Assembly: GCF_006334915.2 (NCBI RefSeq)
Contig: NZ_VDMA02000021.1
Coordinates: 1-64,000 of the forward strand
Length of the DNA stretch: 64,000 nt
From: Microbispora catharanthi
GTDB taxonomy: Bacteria; Actinomycetota; Actinomycetes; Streptosporangiales; Streptosporangiaceae
Direction: 5' to 3'
Shown here one piece after another: positions 1 through 7,158 of this stretch. Within the stretch, counting starts at the first letter, position 1. Every line of letters starts with the position of its first letter. The position numbers and the translations under genes were made by a program. A model generated the notes under the pieces. It saw nothing but the letters and a program-made list of their open reading frames with translations, ran no database searches and was not told where the DNA came from.

Positions 1-104
1 GAATCGCCACCCGCTACGACAAGACTCCTGCGAGCTACCTCGCCGGCCTCCACCTCCGCGCTGCGATGATCTGGATCAAAGACCTCACCCGGACCACCCC
101 TTGA
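1..104 (+). CDS. IS5-like transposase, C-terminal fragment (runs in from the left edge)
   Basis: The frame reading from base 3 gives 33 residues and a TGA at 102-104. The residues begin IATRYDKTPASYLAGLHL, which matches the usual C-terminal end of IS5-family DDE transposases (an ATRYDK-T-x-SY block, then a hydrophobic helix). Only the tail is visible, so whether the element is intact cannot be judged. It abuts an arsenic resistance locus, consistent with the locus having been carried by a mobile element. No terminal inverted repeat could be confirmed in the bases after the stop. Confidence 0.6.
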   Translation, partial: IATRYDKTPASYLAGLHLRAAMIWIKDLTRTTP

Positions 105-123
105 TCACAACCCGATACGCGCC

Positions 124-531
124 CTAGTGGGCGGGGACGAGTTCGGCGAGCAGGTCGCGTACGCGGCGGTCGATATCGTCGCGGATCGGGCGGACCTGGT
201 CGATGGGTTTGCCTGCGGGGTCGTCGAGTTGCCAGTCGAGGTAGCGCTTGCCGGGGAAGATCGGGCAGGCGTCGCCGCAGCCCATGGTGATGACGACGTC
301 GGCGGCCTGGACGGCCTCGGTCGTCAGCGGCTTGGGGAACTCCTTGGACAGGTCGAGACCGAGTTCGTCCATGACCGCGATGACGGCGGGGTTGATGGTG
401 TCGGCGGGAGCCGATCCGGCGGACCGGACCCGCACCCGGCCGGCGGCGTGGCGGTCGAGCAGTGCGGCGGCCATCTGGGAGCGTCCGGCGTTGTGCACGC
501 AGACGAACAGCACCTCGGGGATGTCGGACAC
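124..531 (-). CDS. arsC: Arsenate reductase, low-molecular-weight phosphatase type
   Basis: This 135-residue protein should reduce arsenate to arsenite in the cytoplasm. The phosphatase-type P-loop CVHNAGR lies at residues 11-17, giving nucleophile Cys11 and Arg17. A second cysteine pair sits in GCGDACP (Cys85 and Cys89), as in the redox cascade of thioredoxin- or mycothiol-linked ArsC. An acidic DDPAGKP / RPIRDDI C-terminal part is typical of actinobacterial family members. It is the last gene of an arsR-aquaglyceroporin-arsC operon, 31 nt after the channel gene, so the arsenite formed could leave through that channel. Whether the electron donor is mycothiol or thioredoxin is not decidable here. 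Confidence 0.93.
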   Translation of the reverse strand: MSDIPEVLFVCVHNAGRSQMAAALLDRHAAGRVRVRSAGSAPADTINPAVIAVMDELGLDLSKEFPKPLTTEAVQAADVVITMGCGDACPIFPGKRYLDWQLDDPAGKPIDQVRPIRDDIDRRVRDLLAELVPAH

Positions 532-562
532 GTGGGCTCCTTGACGGGCTCAGCGGCAGGGG

Positions 563-1306
563 TCAGTGCGAGTGCGGTACGACGACGTCATGGTCCCCGT
601 CGTCCTGGCGGGCGTCGGCTCCGGCCGGGCCTGATGCGGGATACAGGGCGACGGCGATGACTGCTCCGACGAGGGCTCCGAGCAGTTGGGCGGCGACGAA
701 CGCGGGGATGGAGGCGGGGGCGATCCCGGCGAAGGTGTCGGAGAAGCCCCGGGCGATGGTCACGGCGGGGTTGGCGAAGCTGGTCGAGCTGGTGAACCAG
801 TACGCGGCCCCGATGTAGGCCCCCACCAGCGGCGGGGCCAGATGTGCGCGGCCCTGCCGGGCCAGGGCGACAATCAGCGCGACCAGGCCGGCGGTCGCGA
901 CGACCTCGCCGAGCCACAGAGGCAGGCCAGCCCGCACATGGGTGGAGGCGGTCACCGGCGGCAGGGCGAACATGAGGTTGGCCAGCACCGCCCCGGCGAT
1001 GCCTCCGGCGACCTGGGCGGGCAGGTAGGCGACCACCTCGCGGGCGGTCAGCCCGGTCCGCTCCTGGCGTCCGAGCAGCCAGTCGACCAGGGAGACGACC
1101 GGGTTGAGGTGCGCGCCGGAGACCGGCCCGACCAGGGTGATGATGACCGGCAGAGCAGCCGCGGTGGCCGCGCTGTTGGCCAGCAGTTGTATCCCGACGT
1201 CCTGCGACAGGCGTACGGCCATGACGCCTGACCCGACCACCACGGCGACGAGCAGGCCGCTACCCAGGAACTCGGCGAACACCCGCCGTCCGATGCCTCT
1301 GGTCAC
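563..1306 (-). CDS. MIP-family aquaglyceroporin, probable arsenite channel (AqpS-like)
   Basis: This is a 247-residue membrane channel of the major intrinsic protein family. The two half-helix signatures are visible: GAHLNPVVSL (NPV in place of the first NPA) and SFANPAVTIARGF (canonical NPA), with about six hydrophobic segments. The chosen start is the GTG at 1306, whose GTGA overlaps the arsR stop. The upstream in-frame ATG at 1393 would lie inside arsR and adds a non-family 29-residue tail. The order arsR-aqp-arsC recalls the Sinorhizobium meliloti aqpS operon, where the channel lets arsenite from ArsC flow out downhill. The C terminus is acidic and His-containing (ends VVPHSH). The arsenite role is inferred from context. 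Confidence 0.88.
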   Translation of the reverse strand: MTRGIGRRVFAEFLGSGLLVAVVVGSGVMAVRLSQDVGIQLLANSAATAAALPVIITLVGPVSGAHLNPVVSLVDWLLGRQERTGLTAREVVAYLPAQVAGGIAGAVLANLMFALPPVTASTHVRAGLPLWLGEVVATAGLVALIVALARQGRAHLAPPLVGAYIGAAYWFTSSTSFANPAVTIARGFSDTFAGIAPASIPAFVAAQLLGALVGAVIAVALYPASGPAGADARQDDGDHDVVVPHSH

Positions 1307-1692
1307 GCCGTACCGGCGAGGACGGGCGACGCCGGGCCGATCAGGGCCGACATGCGGGCCAGGACGGCGGGGTTGATCCAGTAGTACACCCACGTGCCCC
1401 GGCGTTCGGAGTCGATGAGCCCGGCCTGCTTGAGGACCTTGAGGTGGTGGCTGATCGTCGGCGGGGTGAGGTCGAAAGCCGCCGTCAGGTCACACACACA
1501 GGTCTCGCCGCCCTCGTGGCAGGCGATCAGGGACAGCAGGCGCAGCCGTACGGGGTCGGCGATCGCCTTGAACAACGGGGCCAGCTCGGCGGCCTCGCTC
1601 TCCGACAACGGCTCGCATGCCAGCGGCGCGCAGCATGCCGCGCCGGAGACGTCCACGGCTGCGTCGATGATCGGCAGCTCTTGCTTCGACAT
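1303..1692 (-). CDS. arsR: ArsR-family arsenic-responsive repressor
   Basis: This is a 129-residue winged-helix repressor. The DNA-recognition helix region reads LTPPTISHHLKVLKQAGL, followed by the wing RRGTWVYYWI. Candidate As(III) thiolates are an adjacent pair near the N terminus (Cys20-Cys21, in ACCAPLAC) and CVC at 65-67. An N-terminal CC pair plus a cysteine at the head of the recognition motif recalls the Corynebacterium glutamicum ArsR site rather than the E. coli ELCVCDLC-only site. The start is the ATG at 1692, not the ATG 12 codons upstream. It heads the minus-strand operon and is divergent from arsI, so it probably controls both from 1693-1814. Confidence 0.92.
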   Translation of the reverse strand: MSKQELPIIDAAVDVSGAACCAPLACEPLSESEAAELAPLFKAIADPVRLRLLSLIACHEGGETCVCDLTAAFDLTPPTISHHLKVLKQAGLIDSERRGTWVYYWINPAVLARMSALIGPASPVLAGTA

Positions 1693-1814
1693 GCCTCTAA
1701 TTTGACACAGGTCTAGGCAAGGGCACAAACTCCGGGTATCTGTTGATTAGAAGTTCATCGAAACAGCCGTGCGGCTTCGGCCGCCCGCCACTTCACAGCC
1801 AAAGGAGGACACCC
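1693..1814. promoter_or_regulatory. Divergent arsR/arsI control region
   Basis: This 122-bp region lies between the arsR start (minus) and the arsI start (plus) and is noticeably AT-richer than its flanks. A TTGACA hexamer is present at 1702-1707 on the plus strand. TTGATTAGAAGTTCATCGAA (from 1743) is an imperfect dyad that could be an ArsR operator. AAAGGAGGA at 1801-1809 is the strong ribosome binding site of arsI. The operator assignment is inference. Confidence 0.5.
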
Positions 1815-2270
1815 ATGTCCCGTGTTCAACTCGCTCTGCGCGTCGCCGACCTCGAAGGTTCGATCGCGTTCTACTCCAAGCTGTTCGGCGTCGAGCCCGC
1901 CAAGCGGCGGCCCGGTTACGCCAACTTCGCCATAGCCGAGCCGCCGCTCAAGCTCGTCCTGCTGGAGGGTGAGGCGGGTGAGCCGACGCGGATGGACCAC
2001 CTCGGCGTCGAGGTCGAGGACAGCGATCAGGTCAACGCGGCGACCGAACGCCTGAAGGAGGCCGGGCTGGCGACCTTCGAGGAGAACGACACCACCTGCT
2101 GTTACGCCCTTCAGGACAAGGTGTGGGTCCATGGCCCCGGGAACGAGCCCTGGGAGGTCTACGTGGTCAAGGCCGACGCCGACACCCTCACCAAGGAGGC
2201 TGACTCCGTCTGCTGCACCACCGACGACGCCGAAAAGGAGACGGTGAGCGCGGGTAAGTCCTGCTGCTAG
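1815..2270 (+). CDS. arsI: ArsI/CadI-type glyoxalase-fold protein (probable organoarsenical C-As lyase)
   Basis: This 151-residue vicinal-oxygen-chelate protein probably cleaves the carbon-arsenic bond of trivalent methyl- or aromatic arsenicals. Metal-ligand candidates are Gln5, His62 (RMDHLGVEV) and Glu114 (EPWEVYVV). The vicinal thiols Cys95-Cys96 (TTCCYA) correspond to the arsenic-binding pair of Thermomonospora curvata ArsI. The start is the ATG at 1815, 5 nt after AAAGGAGGA; an in-frame start at 1743 lacks such a site. A cysteine-bearing tail (VCCTTDD, ending KSCC) extends beyond the fold. It is divergent from arsR. The mycobacterial cadmium-induced protein CadI belongs to the same family, so a broader thiophilic-metal role remains possible. 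Confidence 0.88.
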   Translation: MSRVQLALRVADLEGSIAFYSKLFGVEPAKRRPGYANFAIAEPPLKLVLLEGEAGEPTRMDHLGVEVEDSDQVNAATERLKEAGLATFEENDTTCCYALQDKVWVHGPGNEPWEVYVVKADADTLTKEADSVCCTTDDAEKETVSAGKSCC

Positions 2271-2283
2271 GCAGGACGGAAGG

Positions 2284-2318
2284 CGCCCGGCGATCATCAC
2301 TTGGGTGATCGCCGGGCG
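2284..2318 (+). terminator. Rho-independent-type terminator after arsI
   Basis: A perfect 13-bp stem (2284-2296 with 2306-2318, CGCCCGGCGATCA) closes a 9-nt loop, 13 nt after the arsI stop. The T tract is short (TT), as is common in GC-rich actinobacteria. Confidence 0.75.
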
Positions 2319-2369
2319 TTCCGCATTCGGCGTTATCAGCGATCAATCAGAAGAGATTTTGAGGTTCTG

Positions 2370-2726
2370 ATGAGTAACGAGGTCGAAGTTCACGTCACTG
2401 CGGACACTCGGCGAGAGGCTGACCGGATCGCTTCGGCGGTAGTCACTCGCCGACTGGCAGCGTGCGCCCAGGTGACGGGCCCCATTGCTTCTACCTACTG
2501 GTGGGAGGGGGATGTTCAACGGGCACAAGAGTGGTTGTTGCTCATGAAGACGACCGCTGATCGCTTCGAGGACCTCACCGCGTGTGTGCGTGAGCTGCAC
2601 TCGTACGAGATGCTCGAGATCGTCGCGGTGCCGATTGTGCAGGGGACGCCGGACTACTTGGAGTGGATCAGGCGCGAGACGGCCCCAGAGCGCGGCGACT
2701 CCCTCGGTCACGTCGCCGATCTGTAG
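2370..2726 (+). CDS. cutA: CutA-like divalent ion tolerance protein
   Basis: This is a 118-residue cytoplasmic protein of the CutA1 family, small trimeric proteins linked to copper and other divalent-ion tolerance. Family hallmarks are RRLAACAQV near residue 27, the YWWEGDVQ strand, WLLLMKT, and the C-terminal VPIVQGTPDYLEWI block. The start is the ATG at 2370, which gives the normal family length; the longer in-frame start at 2301 would begin inside the arsI terminator. The gene stands alone downstream of the arsenic locus, and a shared metal-stress theme is possible but unproven. Confidence 0.9.
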   Translation: MSNEVEVHVTADTRREADRIASAVVTRRLAACAQVTGPIASTYWWEGDVQRAQEWLLLMKTTADRFEDLTACVRELHSYEMLEIVAVPIVQGTPDYLEWIRRETAPERGDSLGHVADL

Positions 2727-3110
2727 TTGTTTGTGCCTGTGCGATGTCGATGTAGACGACGGACACGCGCTTTTGGTCCTGTCCTGGCCGAGAACGGTAA
2801 GGGCGGCTTGGCCGGCCTCTGTCACGTTGCTGATCGTCGCCGGGCCGTACGTAGGTGGAGAGCTGGAAGGCGTCCCCAGGGGTCCGCGATGGAGACCGCG
2901 GTTTCAGCGGTCATTCCGGCCGCGAGTAGCAGCACCGTTCGTCGGTACATCCGGGGCATGGATATCGCCGACGGAGGATTGATGACGCCCTGGCGGCGTG
3001 AGTCGAGATCGGCACAGACAGGGTCCCGTAGGCCGGCCGGGGCGCTTCGCCGTTTCATAGGTGGACCGGCGACAGACGGGGGCTCAGGGTGGCACACGGC
3101 TGCATAGGCC
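2727..3110. other. Gap without a supported gene
   Basis: About 380 bp between cutA and the tRNA-Tyr terminator. Short frames exist on both strands, but none has a convincing start, composition or recognisable motif. The region is less GC-rich than its neighbours. It may hold decayed coding sequence, but nothing specific can be named. Confidence 0.4.
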
Positions 3111-3140
3111 AGAAAAACAGAAGAGGCCCCGGAGGGCCTC
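3111..3140 (-). terminator. Terminator of the tRNA-Tyr gene
   Basis: Read on the minus strand, the stem AGAGGCCC / GGGCCTCT (8 bp, 4-nt loop) is followed by TCTGTTTTTCT. It starts 15 nt after the tRNA 3' end, a textbook intrinsic terminator. Confidence 0.85.
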
Positions 3141-3155
3141 TGAGCTGCTGTTCTG

Positions 3156-3240
3156 CTGGTGGCAGGTCCAGGGTTCGAACCTGGGTAGCATGACGCGACG
3201 GTTTTACAGACCGCTCCCTTTGGCCACTCGGGCAACCTGC
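3156..3240 (-). tRNA. tRNA-Tyr (anticodon GTA), CCA encoded
   Basis: The 85-nt minus-strand gene folds as a type II tRNA. The 7-bp acceptor stem is GGCAGGT (5') with ACCTGCC (3'), followed by discriminator A and an encoded CCA. The anticodon loop CTGTAAA carries GTA at 3204-3206, with stem CGGT/ACCG, a long variable arm, and a T-loop containing GGTTCGAACC. Decoding is UAU/UAC. It stands alone and has its own terminator. Confidence 0.95.
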
Positions 3241-3390
3241 CTTGTCTTCCGCTCGCTGCGGCGACAGGTAGAAGAATAGCGGACTTCCCGGGTGCACGTG
3301 ACATGGGTTCCGGCTCGCCCCTCACATGATCGGCGGAGGGTCCCGAAAACTCGGAAGCGGGCGCGGCAGAGCACCGGCCATAGTGGGACG

Positions 3391-3870
3391 GTGATCAGAC
3401 AGGCCGAGCCGGCGGATCTCGCGGCCCTTGCGGAGATCGAGAGAGCGGCGGACGGGATGTTCGTGCCGCTCGGCATCGTCTTCCCGCCGGGCACCACGGT
3501 CATCGAAGAGTGCGACGACCCCAGGCGTGTCATCGTGGCCGGTCGGCCGCCGGTGGGGTTCGCCCTGCTCGGGGTGGTCGACGGCCTTACCCACCTCGAA
3601 CAGATCGCCGTACACCCCGATCACGGCAACCAGGGGATCGGAACCCGGCTTCTCGATGCCGTCTCCAAGGCAGCCGCGCAGGCCGATACTGCCGCGGTGA
3701 CGCTGACGACGTTCCGGGACGTGCCGTGGAACGCCCCCTGGTACGTCCGGCGCGGCTTCCGGGTCGTACAACCCCACGACTGGGGGCCGGAACTCACCAC
3801 ACTGGTCGAGCACGAGCGGGCCCTCGGCATAGAGGTGGCGCCCCGCGTCGTCATGAGGAAAGACCTCTGA
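3391..3870 (+). CDS. GNAT-family N-acetyltransferase
   Basis: This is a 159-residue cytoplasmic acetyltransferase. The acetyl-CoA binding signature appears as HPDHGNQGIGTRLLDAV (Q/R-x-x-G-x-G/A motif), preceded by the strand LEQIAVHP and followed by the FRDVPWNAPWYVRRGF helix typical of family motif B. The start is taken as the GTG at 3391 (VIRQAEPADLAAL), where the fold normally begins; an in-frame start 33 codons upstream would overrun the tRNA-side promoter region. The substrate cannot be inferred. It is transcribed toward yajQ, 54 nt upstream of it. Confidence 0.85.
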   Translation: MIRQAEPADLAALAEIERAADGMFVPLGIVFPPGTTVIEECDDPRRVIVAGRPPVGFALLGVVDGLTHLEQIAVHPDHGNQGIGTRLLDAVSKAAAQADTAAVTLTTFRDVPWNAPWYVRRGFRVVQPHDWGPELTTLVEHERALGIEVAPRVVMRKDL

Positions 3871-3924
3871 TCACATCGGGGCCCACTAATCTCGAAGGGC
3901 AACGGAGAGAGGACACGGACACCG

Positions 3925-4416
3925 ATGGCCGACAGCAGTTTCGACGTGGTGAGCAAGATCGACCGGCAGGAGGTCGACAACGCCCTGAACCAGACGGTCA
4001 AGGAGGTCGGGCACCGCTTCGACTTCAAGGGTACGGGCGCGAGCATCTCCTGGTCGGGGCAGAAGGACATCGAGATCAAGGCGAACAGCGAGGAGCGGGC
4101 CAACGCGGTTCTCGACGTCTTCAAGGAGAAGATCGTCAAGCGCAACCTGTCCCTCAAGATCCTGGAGGCGGGCGAGCCGAAGCTGTCCGGCAAGGAGTAC
4201 CGCCTGGTGGTGTCCCTCAAGGAGGGCATCGACCAGGAGAACGCCAAGAAGATCTCCAAGCTCATCCGGGACGAGGGCCCGAAGGGCGTGAAGGCGCAGA
4301 TCCAGGGCGAGGAGCTCCGGGTCAGCTCCAAGAAGAAGGACGACCTCCAGGAGGTGATCTCCCTGCTCAAGGGCAAGGACCTCGACATCGCCCTTCAGTT
4401 CGTCAACTATCGGTGA
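3925..4416 (+). CDS. yajQ: YajQ-family nucleotide-binding protein
   Basis: This 163-residue protein is of the YajQ (UPF0234) family. It is made of two ferredoxin-like domains, and some homologues bind cyclic di-GMP. The signature N terminus [19 protein letters not shown] and RFDFKGTGA are both present, as is the central [25 protein letters not shown] segment. Length is normal. A terminator follows 27 nt downstream, so this is the end of its transcript. The specific ligand in this organism is unknown. Confidence 0.95.
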   Translation: MADSSFDVVSKIDRQEVDNALNQTVKEVGHRFDFKGTGASISWSGQKDIEIKANSEERANAVLDVFKEKIVKRNLSLKILEAGEPKLSGKEYRLVVSLKEGIDQENAKKISKLIRDEGPKGVKAQIQGEELRVSSKKKDDLQEVISLLKGKDLDIALQFVNYR

Positions 4417-4443
4417 TACGCGTCACAGCGCGACACTGACGGA

Positions 4444-4472
4444 AAGGCCCTGACCTGCGAGTTCAGGGCCTT
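4444..4472 (+). terminator. Terminator after yajQ
   Basis: A 10-bp perfect stem (AAGGCCCTGA, 4444-4453, with TCAGGGCCTT, 4463-4472) closes a 9-nt loop, and TCGTCATTT follows. It separates yajQ from the exporter unit. Confidence 0.8.
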
Positions 4473-4507
4473 CGTCATTTCCGGAACCCCGGGACCATGA
4501 CCATTTG

Positions 4508-4553
4508 GTTGCCCGAAGCAACGATAGGCATATGATTGCTTAGGGAAACTAAG
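4508..4553 (+). promoter_or_regulatory. Promoter with two candidate MarR operators
   Basis: TTGCCC (4509-4514) and TATGAT (4531-4536), with a 16-bp spacer, form a credible sigma-70-type promoter for the exporter gene. Two inverted repeats, each with 5-bp arms and a 5-bp spacer, flank it: GTTGC-N5-GCAAC at 4508-4522 over the -35, and CTTAG-N5-CTAAG at 4539-4553 over the expected start point. Their centres are 31 bp apart, about three helical turns. The MarR protein encoded at the end of the unit is the likely ligand (inference). Confidence 0.6.
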
Positions 4554-4578
4554 TGTGATCACACGGGGAAGGACTTCG

Positions 4579-7158
4579 ATGGCGAATGCGATGACGCGGG
4601 AGACGCCGCCAGGCACGGCGACCCCCGCGATGACGCACCGGGAGATCCTGGAGGCGCTCTCGGGCCTGATGCTGGGGATGTTCGTCGCGATCCTGTCGTC
4701 GACCGTCGTGTCGAACGCGCTCCCCACGATCACGGCCGAACTGCACGCGGACGAGACGACCTACACCTGGGTGATCACCGCGACCCTGCTCGCGGCGACG
4801 GTCTCGACGCCGATCTGGGGCAAGCTGTCCGACCTGTTCAGCAAGAAGCTGCTGATCCAGCTCGGGCTGATCGTTTACGTGATCGGCTCCGCCATCGCCG
4901 GCCTGTCGCAGAACCCGTCGATGCTGATCACGGCACGGGTCGTCCAGGGCCTCGGCGTCGGCGGCCTCACCGCCCTCGCGCAGGTCATCATGGCGGCGAT
5001 GATCTCGCCGCGGGAACGCGGCCGCTACTCCGGCTACCTGGGCGCGGTGTTCGCCGTCGCCACGATCGGCGGCCCGCTCATCGGCGGGCTGATCGTCGAC
5101 ACCTCGTGGCTCGGCTGGCGCTGGTGCTTCTACGTCGGCGTGCCGTTCGCGATCCTCTCGCTGATCGTGCTGCAGAAGACCCTGCACCTGCCGGTCGTCA
5201 AGCGCGACGTACGCATCGACTGGGGCGGCGCGGTCCTCATCGCCGCCGCGGTCTCGCTGCTGCTGATCTGGGTCTCCTTCGCCGGCAACAAGTACGACTG
5301 GCTGTCGTGGCAGACCGGCGCGATGGTCGGCGGCGCGGTCGTGCTCGCGGTGCTCTTCCTCGTGGTCGAGTCCAAGGTGAGCGAGCCCATCGTCCCGCTG
5401 CGCCTGTTCAGGATCCGGACGGTCAGCCTCAGCGTGGTCGCCAGCGTGCTGGTCGGCGTCGCGATGTTCGGCGGCACGACCTTCCTCAGCCAGTACTTCC
5501 AGCTCGCCCGGGGCGAGACGCCCACGGTGGCCGGCCTGATGACGCTGCCGATGATCCTCGGCCTGGCGATCTCCTCCACGGTCTCCGGGCAGATCATCAC
5601 CCGCACCGGCCACTGGAAGGTCTTCCTGGTCTCCGGAACCTTCTTCCTCACCGCCGGGTTCGCCCTGATGGGCACGCTGCGGTACGACACCGACTACTGG
5701 CTCGTCGCGATATTCATGTTCTGCGTCGGCGTCGGCATCGGCATGAGCCAGCAGAACCTCGTTCTCGCCGTGCAGAACCAGGTCCGCGCGGAGGACCTGG
5801 GCGCGGGCAGCTCGGTGGTCTCGTTCTTCCGCTCCCTCGGCGGCGCGATCGGCGTCTCGGCCCTCGGCGCCCTGATGGGCGACCGCGTCAAGCGCTACCT
5901 GGCGGACGCCCTGGCCGCGCTGGGCGTCCACGGCACCGGCCAGGAGAGCGGCGCGATCCCGAAGCTCTCGGCGCTGCCCGCCCCGATCCGCACGGCGGTG
6001 GAGAGCGCGTACGGCCACGGCATCGGCGACCTGTTCCTCTACGCGGCGCCGCTCACCCTCCTCGCGCTGATCGCGGTGCTGTTCATCAAGGAGGTCCCGC
6101 TGCGGACCAGCGCGATCACGGTCAGCGCCGACACGCAGGAGACCGACGAGACCCTCGACCCCGAGATCGCCCGCCAGCGGAACGGCGCCGTGACCGGACG
6201 CCACGCCCAGCGCGACAGGCAACAGCGCGACGGGCAGCGGCCGATCATGGCCGAGGCCGAGTTCGCCTCGCCGAACGGCCACTCCGCCACGCAGCCCCTG
6301 AACGCACAGCCCCTGAACCCGCAGCCCCTGAACGCACAGGTCCTCACCGCCACGCAGGCCCAGCCGTACGCCGCGCTCGCCATGGAGACGCACGAGCCGG
6401 GCGGCGTGAGCATCAGCGGGTTCGTCAAGGGTCAGGACGGCGCGCCCGTGGGCCGCGCCACGCTCACGCTGATCGACGTGCGCGGCCACCAGCTCGGCCG
6501 TACGGTCACCCGGGACGACGGGGGCTACGCGCTCCAGACGCCGGGCGGCGGGACGTACGTGCTGATCGCGTCGGCGGGCGACCGGGAGCCGCAGGTCGCG
6601 ACGCTGGTCGTGGGCGACCAACCGGTCGACTTCGACATGGTGCTCGCGGCCTCGGGCCGGCTCGTCGGCACCGTGCGCGGCATCGACGGGACGCCGGTCG
6701 CCGAGGCGGTGGTCGTCGTGACCGACGTGCGCGGCGAGGTCGTGGCCACGAGCTCGACCGACACCGAGGGCGGCTTCTCCTTCTCCGGCATCGTTGCCGG
6801 CACCTACACGCTCACGGTCAGCGGCGCGGCCTACCGTCCGGCCGCCGTTCCGATCGAGGTGCTGGGCACCGGCCAGACCCGGCATGACGTCGTGCTGCTG
6901 CCCGGCGCGCGGGTGCGGGGCACGGTCCGCGTCAAGGACGGCGTGCCGCTGGCCGACGCGAGGGTCACGCTGCTCGACGCCGCAGGCAACGTGGTGGGCG
7001 TGGCGACCACCGGCGAGGACGGCGAGTACGCCTTCACCGACCTGACCGGCGGGCAGTACACCATCGTCGCGAGCGGCTACCCACCCGTGGCGAGCACGCT
7101 GAACCTGGGCGGCCAGGGCGACGAGCCTTACGACGTGTGGCTGGGACACGAGCGATGA
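4579..7158 (+). CDS. DHA2-type MFS exporter fused to three carboxypeptidase-regulatory-like domains
   Basis: This 859-residue membrane protein has a core (about 20-505) with 14 hydrophobic segments, as in drug:H+ antiporters of the DHA2 family. It includes GLGVGGLTALAQVI and the motif C element GPLIGG. A low-complexity linker with PLNAQ/PLNPQ repeats (about 570-590) leads to three tandem beta-sandwich domains of the carboxypeptidase-regulatory-like type (from about 608, 690 and 775). Each has a G-x-V...G-x-P-x-x-x-A-x-V-x-L start and a GTY/GQY-T end. The start is the ATG at 4579, 5 nt after GGGGAAGGA. The gene overlaps the next one by ATGA. The tail is predicted cytoplasmic if the core has 14 segments, an odd location for such domains. 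The substrate is unknown. Confidence 0.9.
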   Translation: MANAMTRETPPGTATPAMTHREILEALSGLMLGMFVAILSSTVVSNALPTITAELHADETTYTWVITATLLAATVSTPIWGKLSDLFSKKLLIQLGLIVYVIGSAIAGLSQNPSMLITARVVQGLGVGGLTALAQVIMAAMISPRERGRYSGYLGAVFAVATIGGPLIGGLIVDTSWLGWRWCFYVGVPFAILSLIVLQKTLHLPVVKRDVRIDWGGAVLIAAAVSLLLIWVSFAGNKYDWLSWQTGAMVGGAVVLAVLFLVVESKVSEPIVPLRLFRIRTVSLSVVASVLVGVAMFGGTTFLSQYFQLARGETPTVAGLMTLPMILGLAISSTVSGQIITRTGHWKVFLVSGTFFLTAGFALMGTLRYDTDYWLVAIFMFCVGVGIGMSQQNLVLAVQNQVRAEDLGAGSSVVSFFRSLGGAIGVSALGALMGDRVKRYLADALAALGVHGTGQESGAIPKLSALPAPIRTAVESAYGHGIGDLFLYAAPLTLLALIAVLFIKEVPLRTSAITVSADTQETDETLDPEIARQRNGAVTGRHAQRDRQQRDGQRPIMAEAEFASPNGHSATQPLNAQPLNPQPLNAQVLTATQAQPYAALAMETHEPGGVSISGFVKGQDGAPVGRATLTLIDVRGHQLGRTVTRDDGGYALQTPGGGTYVLIASAGDREPQVATLVVGDQPVDFDMVLAASGRLVGTVRGIDGTPVAEAVVVVTDVRGEVVATSSTDTEGGFSFSGIVAGTYTLTVSGAAYRPAAVPIEVLGTGQTRHDVVLLPGARVRGTVRVKDGVPLADARVTLLDAAGNVVGVATTGEDGEYAFTDLTGGQYTIVASGYPPVASTLNLGGQGDEPYDVWLGHER
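6292..6336 (+). repeat. In-frame 15-bp tandem repeat in the exporter linker
   Basis: Three consecutive units of CAGCCCCTGAACGCA (the middle one ends CCG) encode QPLNA/QPLNP between the membrane core and the beta-sandwich domains. A degenerate fourth copy follows. Confidence 0.85.

Noticed and set aside
1307..1393. Upstream ATG (1393) for the aquaglyceroporin
   Set aside because: It would overlap most of the arsR 3' end with non-family residues; the GTGA overlap at 1306 gives a normal-length channel.
2822..3325. Minus-strand frame across the tRNA-Tyr gene
   Set aside because: It includes the tRNA itself and its terminator, and its product has no recognisable domain.
4549..7149. An 866-codon open frame on the minus strand opposite the MFS gene
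   Set aside because: Its product is a run of Arg, Asp, His and Gly without any domain, as expected for the antisense frame of GC-rich coding DNA. The plus-strand gene has motifs, a promoter and a ribosome site.
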